Positions 18,661 through 27,267 of a stretch of 64,000 nt of DNA are shown here, piece by piece. A program made the position numbers and the translations under genes. How positions within the stretch are numbered: position 1 is the stretch's first letter; every line of letters begins with the position of its first letter. A model generated the notes under the pieces. The model worked only from the letters and a program-made list of their open reading frames with translations, did not search any database and was not told the DNA's origin. Where the stretch lies: assembly GCF_000521215.1 (NCBI RefSeq), contig NZ_KI928919.1:744104-808103 (forward strand), given 5' to 3'. The DNA is from Labrenzia sp. DG1229. Its GTDB lineage: Bacteria; Pseudomonadota; Alphaproteobacteria; Rhizobiales; Stappiaceae.

Positions 18661-19254
18661 ATGCAGCGCAAACAATTTGGCAAACGCGGTGTTCAGCAGT
18701 CCGTACCGCAATTCGGTGACAGGAACACGAGCTACGCTTCCGCAGGCATGCCGGCCTATGCATCGGCTGGCGGTGGCGCAGCGACTTTCGACGACGACGA
18801 CAATTTTTCCATCGGCAAGATGCTGGGACTTGCTTTCGGCATGCTCTTCAGTTTCCGGGGCCGCCTTGGCAGGATGGAATACTGGGTTATCGGATCCATC
18901 CGTTTTGTCCTGTTCATTGCCGTGTTGATCGCGTTTGTCTTCGCAGTCGGACCACACATGAGTGGTCTGTCGGAAGAACAAGCGAATATTGCACTGATGA
19001 AATATGCATTCGGCACGGTCCAGGGCGGGGTCATGACTTTTCTGCTTCTGACCCTGACATTGTGCCAGTGGTCGCTGGAAGCGCGGCGTTGCCACGACAG
19101 GGACTCCTCTGCCCTTTATCTGCTCATCCTGTTCATACCGATCATCGGCAGCTTGTATGCCATCTATCTCTTTATCGTGAATGGTTTCTTTCCCGGCACT
19201 CCGGGTCCCAACCGATTTGACACCGTTCGCAGCCAGGCACAGATTTTCGACTAA
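18661..19254 (+). CDS. DUF805 membrane protein
   Basis: A 197-residue inner-membrane protein of the DUF805 (YhaH) family. The first 60 residues are polar and low in complexity, and the DUF805 domain follows with its hallmark FSFRGRLGRMEYW before the first helix. There are four hydrophobic helices and the LEARRCHDRDSSALYLL motif (R-R-x-H-D). The tail GTPGPNRFDTVRSQ is the typical P-G-x-N-R-F/Y-G ending. The function of the family is not established. A bidirectional terminator follows. The 170 nt upstream hold no other gene. Confidence 0.9.
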   Translation: MQRKQFGKRGVQQSVPQFGDRNTSYASAGMPAYASAGGGAATFDDDDNFSIGKMLGLAFGMLFSFRGRLGRMEYWVIGSIRFVLFIAVLIAFVFAVGPHMSGLSEEQANIALMKYAFGTVQGGVMTFLLLTLTLCQWSLEARRCHDRDSSALYLLILFIPIIGSLYAIYLFIVNGFFPGTPGPNRFDTVRSQAQIFD

Positions 19255-19280
19255 GCGCATGTGAGCAAATGTCGGGACAA

Positions 19281-19322
19281 AAAAACCGCCGCTGGAGCGC
19301 CAACTCCAGCGGCGGTTTTTTG
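19281..19322. terminator. Bidirectional terminator between DUF805 gene and dctM
   Basis: The perfect 17-bp stem (19281-19297 with 19304-19320) has a CGCCAA loop. It has A tracts on one side and T tracts on the other, so it can terminate both the plus-strand DUF805 transcript and the minus-strand dct operon. Confidence 0.95.
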
Positions 19323-19373
19323 TTATTCGCGAATGTCATCCAACGCGTTACCGAGCGCGCTTGCGGCTCGGCG

Positions 19374-20744
19374 TCATCCCATGAGGGACGGCAACAGCGT
19401 TATGATCGACGGAAAGGCGAGCAGCCCGGCAATCGTCAGGACATCAGCCACGAAGAACGGGATGCAGCCCCGAAAGACTTCCTGAACCGGAATATCAGGC
19501 CGCACGCCCGAAACGACGAAACAGTTCAGGCCTATGGGCGGGGTGATCAGACAGAGCTCCGCCATTTTCACCACCAGAATGCCGAACCAGATCGCACAGG
19601 CTTCCCCCGACATGCCAAATGCGCTGTCCGCTGCCGAAACACCTTCGCCGCCATTCAGTGCGATCACTGCCGGATAGACGACAGGAAGGGTCAGGATCAG
19701 CATGCCGATCGCATCCATGAACATGCCTAGAAGGGCATAGACCAGCAGGATGCAGATCATGACGATCCACGGGGAAAATTCCAGGCCAACGATGAATTCC
19801 CTGAAGGCGTCGGGTAACCCGGCGAACCCCAGGAAGCGCACATAGACCAGCACACCCCAGATCAGGGTAAAAATCATCACGGTCAGCCTGGCGGTTTCAT
19901 GCAAGGCCTGTCCGAGCTGTTTTACCTTCATGCCCTTTGCAAAGGCGACGACCAGAACCACAAAGGCCCCCAAGGACCCTGCCTCGGTCGGTGTTGCCAG
20001 ACCGAAGAAGAACGAACAGAAGATGATGGCAACCACGGCAATGATCGGCAATGTTCCCGGCACGCTTTCCAGACGTTCCGCCCAGGTGAATCCCTTGACG
20101 GCCGGCGCGTCGCCGCGCCAGGCAGAGACCGCCACGATAATCCCGACATAGATCAGGGCTGAAAACACACCCGGCAGGAACCCGGCAATCAGCAACTTGC
20201 CGACCGATTGTTCGACCAAAATGGCGTAGATCACCAAAATGGCTGACGGCGGTATCAGCGAAGCCAGCGTACCGCCTGCAGCCACGACGGCGGCAGACAG
20301 GCGTTTGGAATAGCCCGCCGCAAGCATTTCGGGAATGGCAACCCGGGCGAAGACCGCTGCCGTTGCTACTGACGCGCCGGAAACTGCCGCAAATCCAGCT
20401 GTGGAGAACACCGTGCCGACGGCCATGCCACCTGGAAGCCAGCCTAGCCATCTTTTGGCAGCCTCGAACAACTGCTTGGTGAAGCCTGCATAGAAAGCCA
20501 GAAACCCGATCAGGATAAAGGTCGGCAGAACCGAAAGGGCATAAGTGACGGACTTTGAATGCGGGATGGTGCCAGCCATCTTGAGAGCAACGAAGAAGCC
20601 CCGCTCAAACCCCATCTTCATGGAGAAATGAACGATCAGGCCGACAAGACCCGTAAAGGCTGCGGCAAAGGCCACGCGGACACCGAAAATGACAAGGACC
20701 AGAAGAACTCCGGTCATCAGGATGCCAACTTCAAACGGGGTCAT
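19374..20744 (-). CDS. dctM: TRAP dicarboxylate transporter, large permease
   Basis: A 456-residue DctM subunit of a tripartite ATP-independent periplasmic transporter and the main translocation channel. It has about twelve hydrophobic helices. DctM-family marks include GGMAVGTVFSTAGFAAVSGASVAT, the SLIPPSAILVIYAILVEQSVGKL motif and ATPTEAGSLGAF. Its start overlaps the dctQ stop by 4 nt (ATGA), so it is translationally coupled. It lies in the dctB-dctD-dctP-dctQ-dctM series, so C4-dicarboxylate uptake is likely, though TRAP substrate ranges vary. Confidence 0.93.
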   Translation of the reverse strand: MTPFEVGILMTGVLLVLVIFGVRVAFAAAFTGLVGLIVHFSMKMGFERGFFVALKMAGTIPHSKSVTYALSVLPTFILIGFLAFYAGFTKQLFEAAKRWLGWLPGGMAVGTVFSTAGFAAVSGASVATAAVFARVAIPEMLAAGYSKRLSAAVVAAGGTLASLIPPSAILVIYAILVEQSVGKLLIAGFLPGVFSALIYVGIIVAVSAWRGDAPAVKGFTWAERLESVPGTLPIIAVVAIIFCSFFFGLATPTEAGSLGAFVVLVVAFAKGMKVKQLGQALHETARLTVMIFTLIWGVLVYVRFLGFAGLPDAFREFIVGLEFSPWIVMICILLVYALLGMFMDAIGMLILTLPVVYPAVIALNGGEGVSAADSAFGMSGEACAIWFGILVVKMAELCLITPPIGLNCFVVSGVRPDIPVQEVFRGCIPFFVADVLTIAGLLAFPSIITLLPSLMG

Positions 20745-21385
20745 CTGGAAGCCTCCTCATCGGTTTCCTCACCAAAGGCTTCCTCTATCTCGTGCTGGGC
20801 AACGTCCTCGACATTCTCGATCATTGGAACCTCGACCGGTTGTCTTGCCGGATTGGCGACCAGGCGGGCGTATCCGTAAATCTGCAGCAGGAGCCGAAGG
20901 AAAAGCAGGCCGAGTGCCACTGGGATCACCAGTTTCGACGGCCAGGTGGGGAGGCGAATGTCCATGGTGCTGTCGCCAATGGTCCATGACCTGTCAAAAT
21001 GATACAGCGATCCCCAGATCAACAGGGCGACTGTGAAGGCGATCAGCATGACGCCGAGCATTTCACAAATATAAAGAGTGCGGCCGCGCAACTGTCCGAG
21101 CACAATCTCCATCCGGATATGTCCTCCGACGCGCTGGCAATAGGCAACGCCCGCGAATGCAAAGATCGCCATCGCCTGCTCGGTGATATCGATGAACCCG
21201 GGTATCGGCGTGTTGAACAGAAGCCGTCCGAGTACCTGCGCAACGGCAAGCATGATCAACGCCAGAATGGAAAATGCGGCGAAAAGATTAAATCCGTTTT
21301 CGATATGGGCGAGAAAGCCGCTGAAGTGGATGTAGGTGGTCGGGCGCTCCGGATCGGAACGTCCTGCGGGATCGATTGTCATCAT
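20741..21385 (-). CDS. dctQ: TRAP transporter, small permease
   Basis: A 214-residue DctQ subunit with four predicted membrane helices. The family pattern is seen in FIDITEQAMAIFAFAGVAYCQ, GGHIRMEI and the later LGLLFLRLLLQ. The C-terminal 45 residues form a Glu-rich cytoplasmic tail, longer than in most DctQ proteins. It sits between dctP and dctM, with a 12-bp hairpin upstream that probably lowers its expression relative to dctP. Confidence 0.9.
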   Translation of the reverse strand: MMTIDPAGRSDPERPTTYIHFSGFLAHIENGFNLFAAFSILALIMLAVAQVLGRLLFNTPIPGFIDITEQAMAIFAFAGVAYCQRVGGHIRMEIVLGQLRGRTLYICEMLGVMLIAFTVALLIWGSLYHFDRSWTIGDSTMDIRLPTWPSKLVIPVALGLLFLRLLLQIYGYARLVANPARQPVEVPMIENVEDVAQHEIEEAFGEETDEEASR

Positions 21386-21406
21386 GAGTGTCAGCCCCGA
21401 GGCAGG

Positions 21407-21439
21407 GCTTTCCGGCGCTCATTCAGCGCGCCGGAAAGC
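21407..21439 (-). terminator. Intercistronic hairpin dctP-dctQ
   Basis: A 12-bp perfect stem (GCTTTCCGGCGC/GCGCCGGAAAGC) with a 9-nt loop lies in the 80-nt gap after dctP and lacks a T tract. Such structures typically stabilise the binding-protein transcript or cause partial termination; the role here is inferred. Confidence 0.6.
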
Positions 21440-21465
21440 AAAAAGGTCAAACCAGCAACGCGGGC

Positions 21466-22482
21466 TTATTCGGCAATGGTCTTCTTGACCATGTCGAGCA
21501 GTTCCTGCGCCGGAAGACCAGCGGCTGTCTGCTCTTCGATCCAGGCGTCATGGATCGGGCCGGCCTTTTCTGCAAAGGACGTCAGTTCCTCATCCGTGAA
21601 TTCCACCTGGACAACACCACGGTTTTCCAGTTCCGGCCACCACTTGTCGTAGACCTTCGCATAGGTGGCGAGATAGTGGGCAAGCGCGGGATCGACGGAG
21701 TCCTCAAGTGCCGCCTTGAAGTCATCCGGCAACGCGTTGTAGGCGTCGACATTGACGACGATCGGGCAATGAACGGTGCCCGGGTTGAGGTTCTTTGTCC
21801 ACCAGTCCGCAACTTCCACGACCTTGAAGGATAGGTGTGCGTGCGGTGCAAATCCGGCAGCCTGAACCGTTCCGGAATCAATCGCCTGATAGGTCTCGGA
21901 AGCCGTTACGGATGTCGGAACCGCACCGACTGCGTCCATCAGCTTGCCCAGTCCGCCAAGTGCGCGAACACGCATGCCGTCGAAATCGGAAATCGATTTG
22001 GGCACCTCTCCCTTGCCGGCAAAGTTGTATTGCGGCATCGGCGACGGCATCAGCAGTTTCGCGTTCCAGCGCCCGAGGTCCTCCTGGACTGCCGGGTGAT
22101 CATAGAGTGCCTTTGCAACCTTCACTTCGGTTTCGAGATCATTCACGCCCAGAAACGGCAATTCCAGAACAGTCAGCGTCGGGTTCTTGTCGGCATGATA
22201 GGATGCGCAGAACTGAGCCATTTCGAACGCACCGAAGGAAATTCCATCGAGATTTTCCCGGGATTTCGACAGCGCGCCACCATAGTGCAGCTTGATTTCG
22301 AACTTGCCGTCCGTCTTTGCAGAAACTTCCTCGGCGAGTTTTTCAACATGCTCGGTAAACGCCCGGCGCTTGCCCCAAAGGGACACATTCCATGTCACGT
22401 CGGCGGCAAAGGTTTCGGTGGCGAATACGACAGACAGTGCAACCGCCGATACAGCGGTCGCGGACTTCAGTGAAAAGAGCAT
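21466..22482 (-). CDS. dctP: TRAP transporter periplasmic binding protein
   Basis: A 338-residue precursor. A signal peptide of about 24 residues ends in ETFAADV, followed by the DctP-type solute-binding fold. Family marks are YGGALSKSRENLDGI near residue 70, VPKSISDFDGMRVRALGG, and the SVTASETYQAIDSGTVQAAG motif around the carboxylate-binding arginine. The ATG at 22482 follows GGGAGGATT, a strong Shine-Dalgarno; the open frame reaches 22524. It is the first gene after the candidate sigma-54 promoter at 22571-22587 and is likely C4-dicarboxylate-specific because of the adjacent DctBD genes. Confidence 0.92.
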   Translation of the reverse strand: MLFSLKSATAVSAVALSVVFATETFAADVTWNVSLWGKRRAFTEHVEKLAEEVSAKTDGKFEIKLHYGGALSKSRENLDGISFGAFEMAQFCASYHADKNPTLTVLELPFLGVNDLETEVKVAKALYDHPAVQEDLGRWNAKLLMPSPMPQYNFAGKGEVPKSISDFDGMRVRALGGLGKLMDAVGAVPTSVTASETYQAIDSGTVQAAGFAPHAHLSFKVVEVADWWTKNLNPGTVHCPIVVNVDAYNALPDDFKAALEDSVDPALAHYLATYAKVYDKWWPELENRGVVQVEFTDEELTSFAEKAGPIHDAWIEEQTAAGLPAQELLDMVKKTIAE

Positions 22483-22570
22483 GAAATCCTCCCAGATATT
22501 GTGCTCATTTCCTTGGCGACTCACCCCGCAGGCATTTCACCTGTGAGCCGTGCCAAGTCGACGGGATCTA

Positions 22571-22587
22571 AGCACAGGACGTGCCAA
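22571..22587 (-). promoter_or_regulatory. Candidate sigma-54 promoter of dctPQM
   Basis: Read on the minus strand the site is TTGGCACGTCCTGTGCT. The -24 element TGGCACG is perfect, and the -12 element GTGCT differs from TTGCW by one base, with the required GG-N10-GC spacing. It lies about 90-105 nt upstream of the dctP ATG, next to a gene for an NtrC-family activator. Confidence 0.78.
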
Positions 22588-22693
22588 TTACGAACTGGCG
22601 ACGTAACTGTCTGTGACAACAGGTCTTTCGAAAAGAACATGCGACCCGTGAGCTTACAGGTTGGCAAGAATCCGCCTATTGGAAACACCGATC

Positions 22694-22707
22694 GGCGGAA
22701 TTCCGCC
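22694..22707. promoter_or_regulatory. Candidate DctD upstream activator site
   Basis: The perfect 14-bp palindrome GGCGGAATTCCGCC is centred about 120 nt upstream of the sigma-54 elements and overlaps the last codons and stop of dctD. A second half site (AATCCGCC at 22669-22676) lies about 32 nt closer to the promoter, roughly three helical turns away. Paired enhancer sites with CGGA/TCCG arms fit DctD-type activators. Confidence 0.6.
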
Positions 22708-24104
22708 TAAACCTCAACAGTATCTGCATTGCCGGCCTGCTCGCGGGTGAGGCCATACCGCGCCATCTTTTCGTTCAAGGTCCTGCGCGGAAGATTGAGT
22801 TCCCGCATCACATCAGCGACGTGTCCCTTGTGTCGCCGGAGAGCGCTCTCGATAAGGCTGCGCTCATACTCGTCCATAAGGTCCCTTAGTCCGCTCGACG
22901 GTTTCAGCGTTGCGGCTCCCTTGTGCCCGGTCACCAGCACTTCCAGCGACTGCGGATTGACAGCTGCATTCAATACGAAGCGTTCGGCGGCGTTCCGCAA
23001 CTCGCGAACATTGCCCGGCCAGGCATAGGTTTGCAGGAATGCTTCATCACGCGCTGAGAGACCAGGGGTAGATACCGCATATTGTGCGGCCAGACGATTC
23101 AGGAACGTATCAAACAAAAGCAAACTATCCCGCCCCCGCTCGCGCAACGGCGGCAGGTGAAGTTCGATCGTGTTCAACCGGAACAACAGGTCTTCGCGCA
23201 AACGGCCCGACCGAACCGCTTCCCGCGGATCCAGGTTGGAGGCACTGACCAGCCGAACGTTCACATTGACCGGTTTGGTGCTGCCAATCCTGTCCACCTT
23301 GCCTTCCTGCAGCACCCGCAGGAGTTTCGGCTGAAGGGTGAGCGGCATTGAAACGATTTCATCCAGAAACAGCACGCCATTGTCGGCTGTTTCGATCCGG
23401 CCGATATGCCGGCGGTCCGCACCGGTAAATGCTCCGGCTTCGTGACCGAAAAGCTCCGCTTCCACCATTGACTCGGGCAAGGCGGCCGCATTGACGGCGA
23501 CAAACGGTGCTTCGTTGCGCTGGCTGAAATCGTGGAGTGCCTGAGCAATGACTTCCTTGCCGGTACCGGTTTCCCCCGTGATCAGGACAGCCGCGTCCGT
23601 TCCGGCGAAATGCAGGATCTGCTGGCGGAGCGTCTCGATCTCCGGACTGTTTCCGATCAACCGGCTCTCAAGACCGGCTCCCTCGGCAAGCTGTTTCTTC
23701 AGCGCACGATTTTCCGTAACCAGAGCACGCTTGTCGGACGCCCGGCGAACCACTTCGGCGATATGGTCCGGATCGAACGGCTTTTCGATGAAATCATAAG
23801 CTCCGGCCCGCATGGCCTCGACTGCCATCGGAACGTCACCATGTCCGGTGATCAGGATAACCGGCAGATCGGCATCATGTGAACCGATCCTGCGTAACAG
23901 GGAAAGACCGTCTTCGCCTTCCAGCTTCACATCAGATACGACACAGCCATCAAAACCGGCAGCCAGCCTCGACATGGCTTCATCGGCCGTGGCGACCTCG
24001 AGCGTTGCAAAACCGGCAAGCCGGATCCACTGTCTTAGCGCCGCCCTCATGGAGGGGTCGTCATCGACAATAAGAACTTTCTGGGTATCCGGCTGTCCGG
24101 TCAT
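22707..24104 (-). CDS. dctD: C4-dicarboxylate response regulator, NtrC family
   Basis: A 465-residue sigma-54-dependent activator. Residues about 8-125 are a receiver domain, with phospho-acceptor Asp in GCVVSDVKLEG and the conserved Lys in DFIEKPFDP. Residues about 145-380 are the AAA+ domain with Walker A GETGTGKE, the sigma-54 contact loop GAFTGAD and the arginine-finger region. Residues about 420-460 are a Fis-type helix-turn-helix, RHKGHVADVMRELNLPRRTL. It overlaps dctB by 4 nt and is followed by dctPQM. It should activate the sigma-54 promoter in front of dctP when phosphorylated by DctB. Confidence 0.94.
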   Translation of the reverse strand: MTGQPDTQKVLIVDDDPSMRAALRQWIRLAGFATLEVATADEAMSRLAAGFDGCVVSDVKLEGEDGLSLLRRIGSHDADLPVILITGHGDVPMAVEAMRAGAYDFIEKPFDPDHIAEVVRRASDKRALVTENRALKKQLAEGAGLESRLIGNSPEIETLRQQILHFAGTDAAVLITGETGTGKEVIAQALHDFSQRNEAPFVAVNAAALPESMVEAELFGHEAGAFTGADRRHIGRIETADNGVLFLDEIVSMPLTLQPKLLRVLQEGKVDRIGSTKPVNVNVRLVSASNLDPREAVRSGRLREDLLFRLNTIELHLPPLRERGRDSLLLFDTFLNRLAAQYAVSTPGLSARDEAFLQTYAWPGNVRELRNAAERFVLNAAVNPQSLEVLVTGHKGAATLKPSSGLRDLMDEYERSLIESALRRHKGHVADVMRELNLPRRTLNEKMARYGLTREQAGNADTVEV

Positions 24105-25888
24105 TCTGCGGCTTCGTTATCCATGTCCAGGGTCTGGCTTGACGGTCGCATTCCGCTTTCAATTGCAGGCAGCGTCAGCTCGAACACAGCTCCTTTAGGC
24201 GTTTCTGCCCTTACAGACAAGTTGCCTCCGAGGTCCTCGGCAAGCCGCATGGAGATTGCCAGGCCAAGACCCATCCCTCCGGAACTGGTCTTCGTGGAGA
24301 AAAACGGGTCGAAAATCCGTTCACGCAAGTCTTCCGGAATACCGGGTCCGTTGTCCGAGATCTCCAACCGTATTTCGTTGTCAATCTGCCGCGCAATCAA
24401 CAGAACATGACCTTCTCCTTCCGCCGCGGCCGCGTCGGCGCCATTGCGCAAGAGGTTCACCAGGATCTGCTCAACCCGCAACGGTGCCGTTTCGGCTTCA
24501 AGCGCGGTGTCCGGCAATTCCATTTTCAGGAAAACACCCGTTTCCTCAAAGCGCGGCCGGACGATTTTTTCCGCTGTCCGGATACTCTCCCTCAGGTCGA
24601 TTTTCTCGATCCGGCTTTCTCCCGGACGCGCGAAGCGTTTCAGTTCCTGAGTGAGATTGGCCATGCGCAGCTGGATACCATCGATTTCCTTGAGATTCTC
24701 AACAGCAGTCCCGGTATCGCCCTTGTCCAGAAACTTGCGCGTTCCCGCGACGAACATCCGTAGCGCTGAAAGCGGCTGGCTCAGTTCGTGAACAACGGCT
24801 GCCGACATTTCGCCGACAGCAGCGAGGCGATTGGATCGCGCCAAACCGCGCTGCGCCTCCAGTAATTCCCGTTCGATCCTGCGGCGTTCCTGAATCTCGC
24901 CAACGAGTCGCGTGTTGAGTTCTTTCAGGTCGGCGGATTCCTGGCGCAGCTGGACAGAGGTCTTGCGCAGCCGGCGCCCTCGCAGGACAAGCAGGATGAC
25001 GACATAGACCAGGCAAAACGTGATGGTAACCGCCCAGATCGGCAATACGCTTTTGCGCGTTTCTTCCACCGGCACAAGAAAATGCAAGGTCCAGCCAAGC
25101 AAACCGACCTCTGCGGATTTGTGCCTGAACACATTGCCGTCAATCGTAACCAATTCACTTGAGATGACCGGCTGATCGCTGACCGGATGCAGGCTTTGCG
25201 AAGCATATTGCCGTGTCGTATTGATCGTCTGGCGCACGCCGGGCGGCAATTCGGACAGCGTGCGGTAGCGCCATTCCGGCCGGCTTGAGAGAAAAATCAC
25301 GCCGTTTTCGTCGGATGCAAAGACCGTTTCCCCGCCTTCGGCCCAGGCGGCCTCGAGAGGACGCATGTCCACTTTGACCACGGCCGCTCCGATCGGCTTG
25401 CCTGACACCGGCGTTGGGCGTGCGAGAAACAGACCGGGTTCGCCCAGCGTTGCCCCGATCGCGAAAAACTGCCCCTCTTCTCCCTTGATGGCGGATTTGA
25501 AATAGGGACGAAAGCCATAATTCTGGCCGACAAGCGACAGCTCATCCTGCCAATTGCTTGCCGCGAGCGTCGTTCCGTCTTCATTCATGACGTAGAGCAG
25601 GTCAGCACCGGAATTGTCGGCCATTTCCTGCAGAAACCGGTTTGCGCTTTCAATTGGCCGCCCGGATTGAAGAGCGAATGTCGCCCTTGGATCGCGGGCA
25701 ATCATGTAAGGAAGATAGCGATATTTCTGGTACTCTCCCAGGATCGTCTGGCGATAGAGCGTCAGACGCTCGGCGGCCTTGCGGTCGACGCTGTCCTCGT
25801 CCAGATCCTTAAAAAGCTGAACGAGGACAAAGGCGGCTGCAATGAGCAGAAGCGGTGGTATTGCCAGATATAACCAGCTTTTCGACAT
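24101..25888 (-). CDS. dctB: C4-dicarboxylate sensor histidine kinase
   Basis: A 595-residue membrane sensor kinase. TM1 (about 5-24), a periplasmic double-Cache sensor (about 25-300), TM2 (about 303-325) and a coiled coil are followed by the DHp domain with phosphoacceptor His in VVHELSQPLSALRMF (near residue 367). The HATPase domain has NLLRNGADAA (N box), ISDNGPGIPEDL (G1) and SSGGMGLGLAIS (G2). The HELSQPL form of the H box is typical of DctB. The length fits the family. The first gene of the dctB-dctD-dctPQM group, its spacing to the Shine-Dalgarno is tight, so the exact start is less sure. Confidence 0.93.
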   Translation of the reverse strand: MSKSWLYLAIPPLLLIAAAFVLVQLFKDLDEDSVDRKAAERLTLYRQTILGEYQKYRYLPYMIARDPRATFALQSGRPIESANRFLQEMADNSGADLLYVMNEDGTTLAASNWQDELSLVGQNYGFRPYFKSAIKGEEGQFFAIGATLGEPGLFLARPTPVSGKPIGAAVVKVDMRPLEAAWAEGGETVFASDENGVIFLSSRPEWRYRTLSELPPGVRQTINTTRQYASQSLHPVSDQPVISSELVTIDGNVFRHKSAEVGLLGWTLHFLVPVEETRKSVLPIWAVTITFCLVYVVILLVLRGRRLRKTSVQLRQESADLKELNTRLVGEIQERRRIERELLEAQRGLARSNRLAAVGEMSAAVVHELSQPLSALRMFVAGTRKFLDKGDTGTAVENLKEIDGIQLRMANLTQELKRFARPGESRIEKIDLRESIRTAEKIVRPRFEETGVFLKMELPDTALEAETAPLRVEQILVNLLRNGADAAAAEGEGHVLLIARQIDNEIRLEISDNGPGIPEDLRERIFDPFFSTKTSSGGMGLGLAISMRLAEDLGGNLSVRAETPKGAVFELTLPAIESGMRPSSQTLDMDNEAAE

Positions 25889-25965
25889 TCCTTGTTATCG
25901 CCCATTTTCCTAAGCTGCGCCAGAAAACTGAATTGAGAACAAATCGGCGTTGGTGAAAAAAACTA

Positions 25966-25979
25966 TTGATACGCGTCAA
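25966..25979. promoter_or_regulatory. Candidate FNR/FnrL/FixK box
   Basis: TTGAT-ACGC-GTCAA matches the alphaproteobacterial FnrL/FixK consensus TTGAT-N4-RTCAA. It lies 78 nt upstream of the universal stress protein ATG, a suitable place for activation under low oxygen. Confidence 0.7.
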
Positions 25980-26056
25980 GGACGCTCGTCATGCGTGTTG
26001 GTTAGTGTTTTCATGTGGCTGGCTTGCAGTCGTGTTCCAGGCCAATGGAGGAATGA

Positions 26057-26890
26057 ATGCCAATCAAAGATGTTTTGACCATTCTCGACCTTGCAGGCGA
26101 TCAGCCTGCCGCAAAATACGCCTTGGAATTCGGTCGAACCCACGATGCCCACGTAACCGGGCTCGCGGTATCGTTCGAACCCGTCGTACCCGCCTTTGCC
26201 GCCGCTCCCATGCCTGTCGACTACATGCAGGCCGCGCACGAGCAAGCAATAGCTGCCGCTAACGAGGCCAAGAAGGAATACGACGAACTTGCCCGGCTTG
26301 CTGCTGTCAACAGTGAAAGCCGACTGGCCGAGATTCTGACCGGTGGCCCATTAGAGAATGTCCTGGTTCACTGTCGCCCGACGGACCTGGTTGTCATCGG
26401 CCAGGCCAATCCGGATCGACCGGAACCGATGCGCGAACTGCTCATTGAAACGGTGCTTTTCGAAAGCGGCGTTCCGGTGATGCTCGTGCCCTATATCGGC
26501 AGCACAGCTTTTCAACCCAAGAATATTCTGGTTGGCTGGGATGGAAGTTCCACGGCAACCCGCGCCATCCACGCGGCGCTTCCTGTCCTGGAAAAAGCCG
26601 AGAACATCACGGTCCTGGTGATCGAGAAGAAGGCTTCCCCCGGCGAAGGTCAACCCGGCGCGGATGTCGCCAACTATTTGGCGCGCCACAACATGAACGT
26701 TACGGTCGAAGTCGTCGTCAATCCCCAGACGAGCGTCGCCGATACGGTGCTCAACCAGGTATCGGATAATGGCAACGACCTGGTTGTCATGGGCGGTTAC
26801 GGGCACAGCCGAATGCGCGAGTTCCTCTTCGGAGGTGCTACCCGGGAAATCCTGGAGGCCATGACCGTTCCGGTCTTGATGGCTCACTGA
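26057..26890 (+). CDS. Tandem-domain universal stress protein
   Basis: A 277-residue protein with two UspA domains (about residues 1-140 and 152-277). The second has the full nucleotide-binding motif MGGYGHSRMREFLFGGATREIL (G-x2-G-x9-G-S/T type); the first has the degenerate VVIGQANPDRPEPMRELLIE and probably does not bind ATP. GGAGGA precedes the ATG. An FNR-type box lies upstream, and a strong hairpin (26913-26941) follows. Similar low-oxygen-induced USPs occur in many alphaproteobacteria. Confidence 0.92.
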   Translation: MPIKDVLTILDLAGDQPAAKYALEFGRTHDAHVTGLAVSFEPVVPAFAAAPMPVDYMQAAHEQAIAAANEAKKEYDELARLAAVNSESRLAEILTGGPLENVLVHCRPTDLVVIGQANPDRPEPMRELLIETVLFESGVPVMLVPYIGSTAFQPKNILVGWDGSSTATRAIHAALPVLEKAENITVLVIEKKASPGEGQPGADVANYLARHNMNVTVEVVVNPQTSVADTVLNQVSDNGNDLVVMGGYGHSRMREFLFGGATREILEAMTVPVLMAH

Positions 26891-26912
26891 GGAACCTGAG
26901 GATGGCTATCTC

Positions 26913-26941
26913 CTGCGGGACTGTCGCAAACAGTCCCGCAG
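26913..26941 (+). terminator. Strong hairpin after universal stress gene
   Basis: The 12-bp perfect stem CTGCGGGACTGT/ACAGTCCCGCAG with loop CGCAA begins 22 nt after the stop codon. No T tract follows, so it may be a Rho-assisted terminator or an mRNA 3'-end stabiliser. The rest of 26942-27267 shows no convincing gene. Confidence 0.5.
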
Positions 26942-27267
26942 CAAGGATTTGTCTCGACCCAGCGCTGAACCACGTTCTTCCAGGTGAGGTCGAAATGGCA
27001 AATTCAACGTTTGAGACCCGTTAGGGTCGGCACGAAAGACGGGTTCGCTGCGCGGTTCCGTGCAACAGTTCAACGTCGTTTTGGCGCAGCTTTGCGATGG
27101 GGTCAATTCGTCTGGCAACAACATTGCGAGTTCTTGAAACCCGGATGGTTTCCTGCGATTTTTTTACCTTGTATCCGGACAAATTCACCGTCACCATTTC
27201 AAACCCATTCATGAGCGCATGACCGGATTCGACTTCAGTACCGGCTGTGTGGAAAGGCTCAGCTTCC

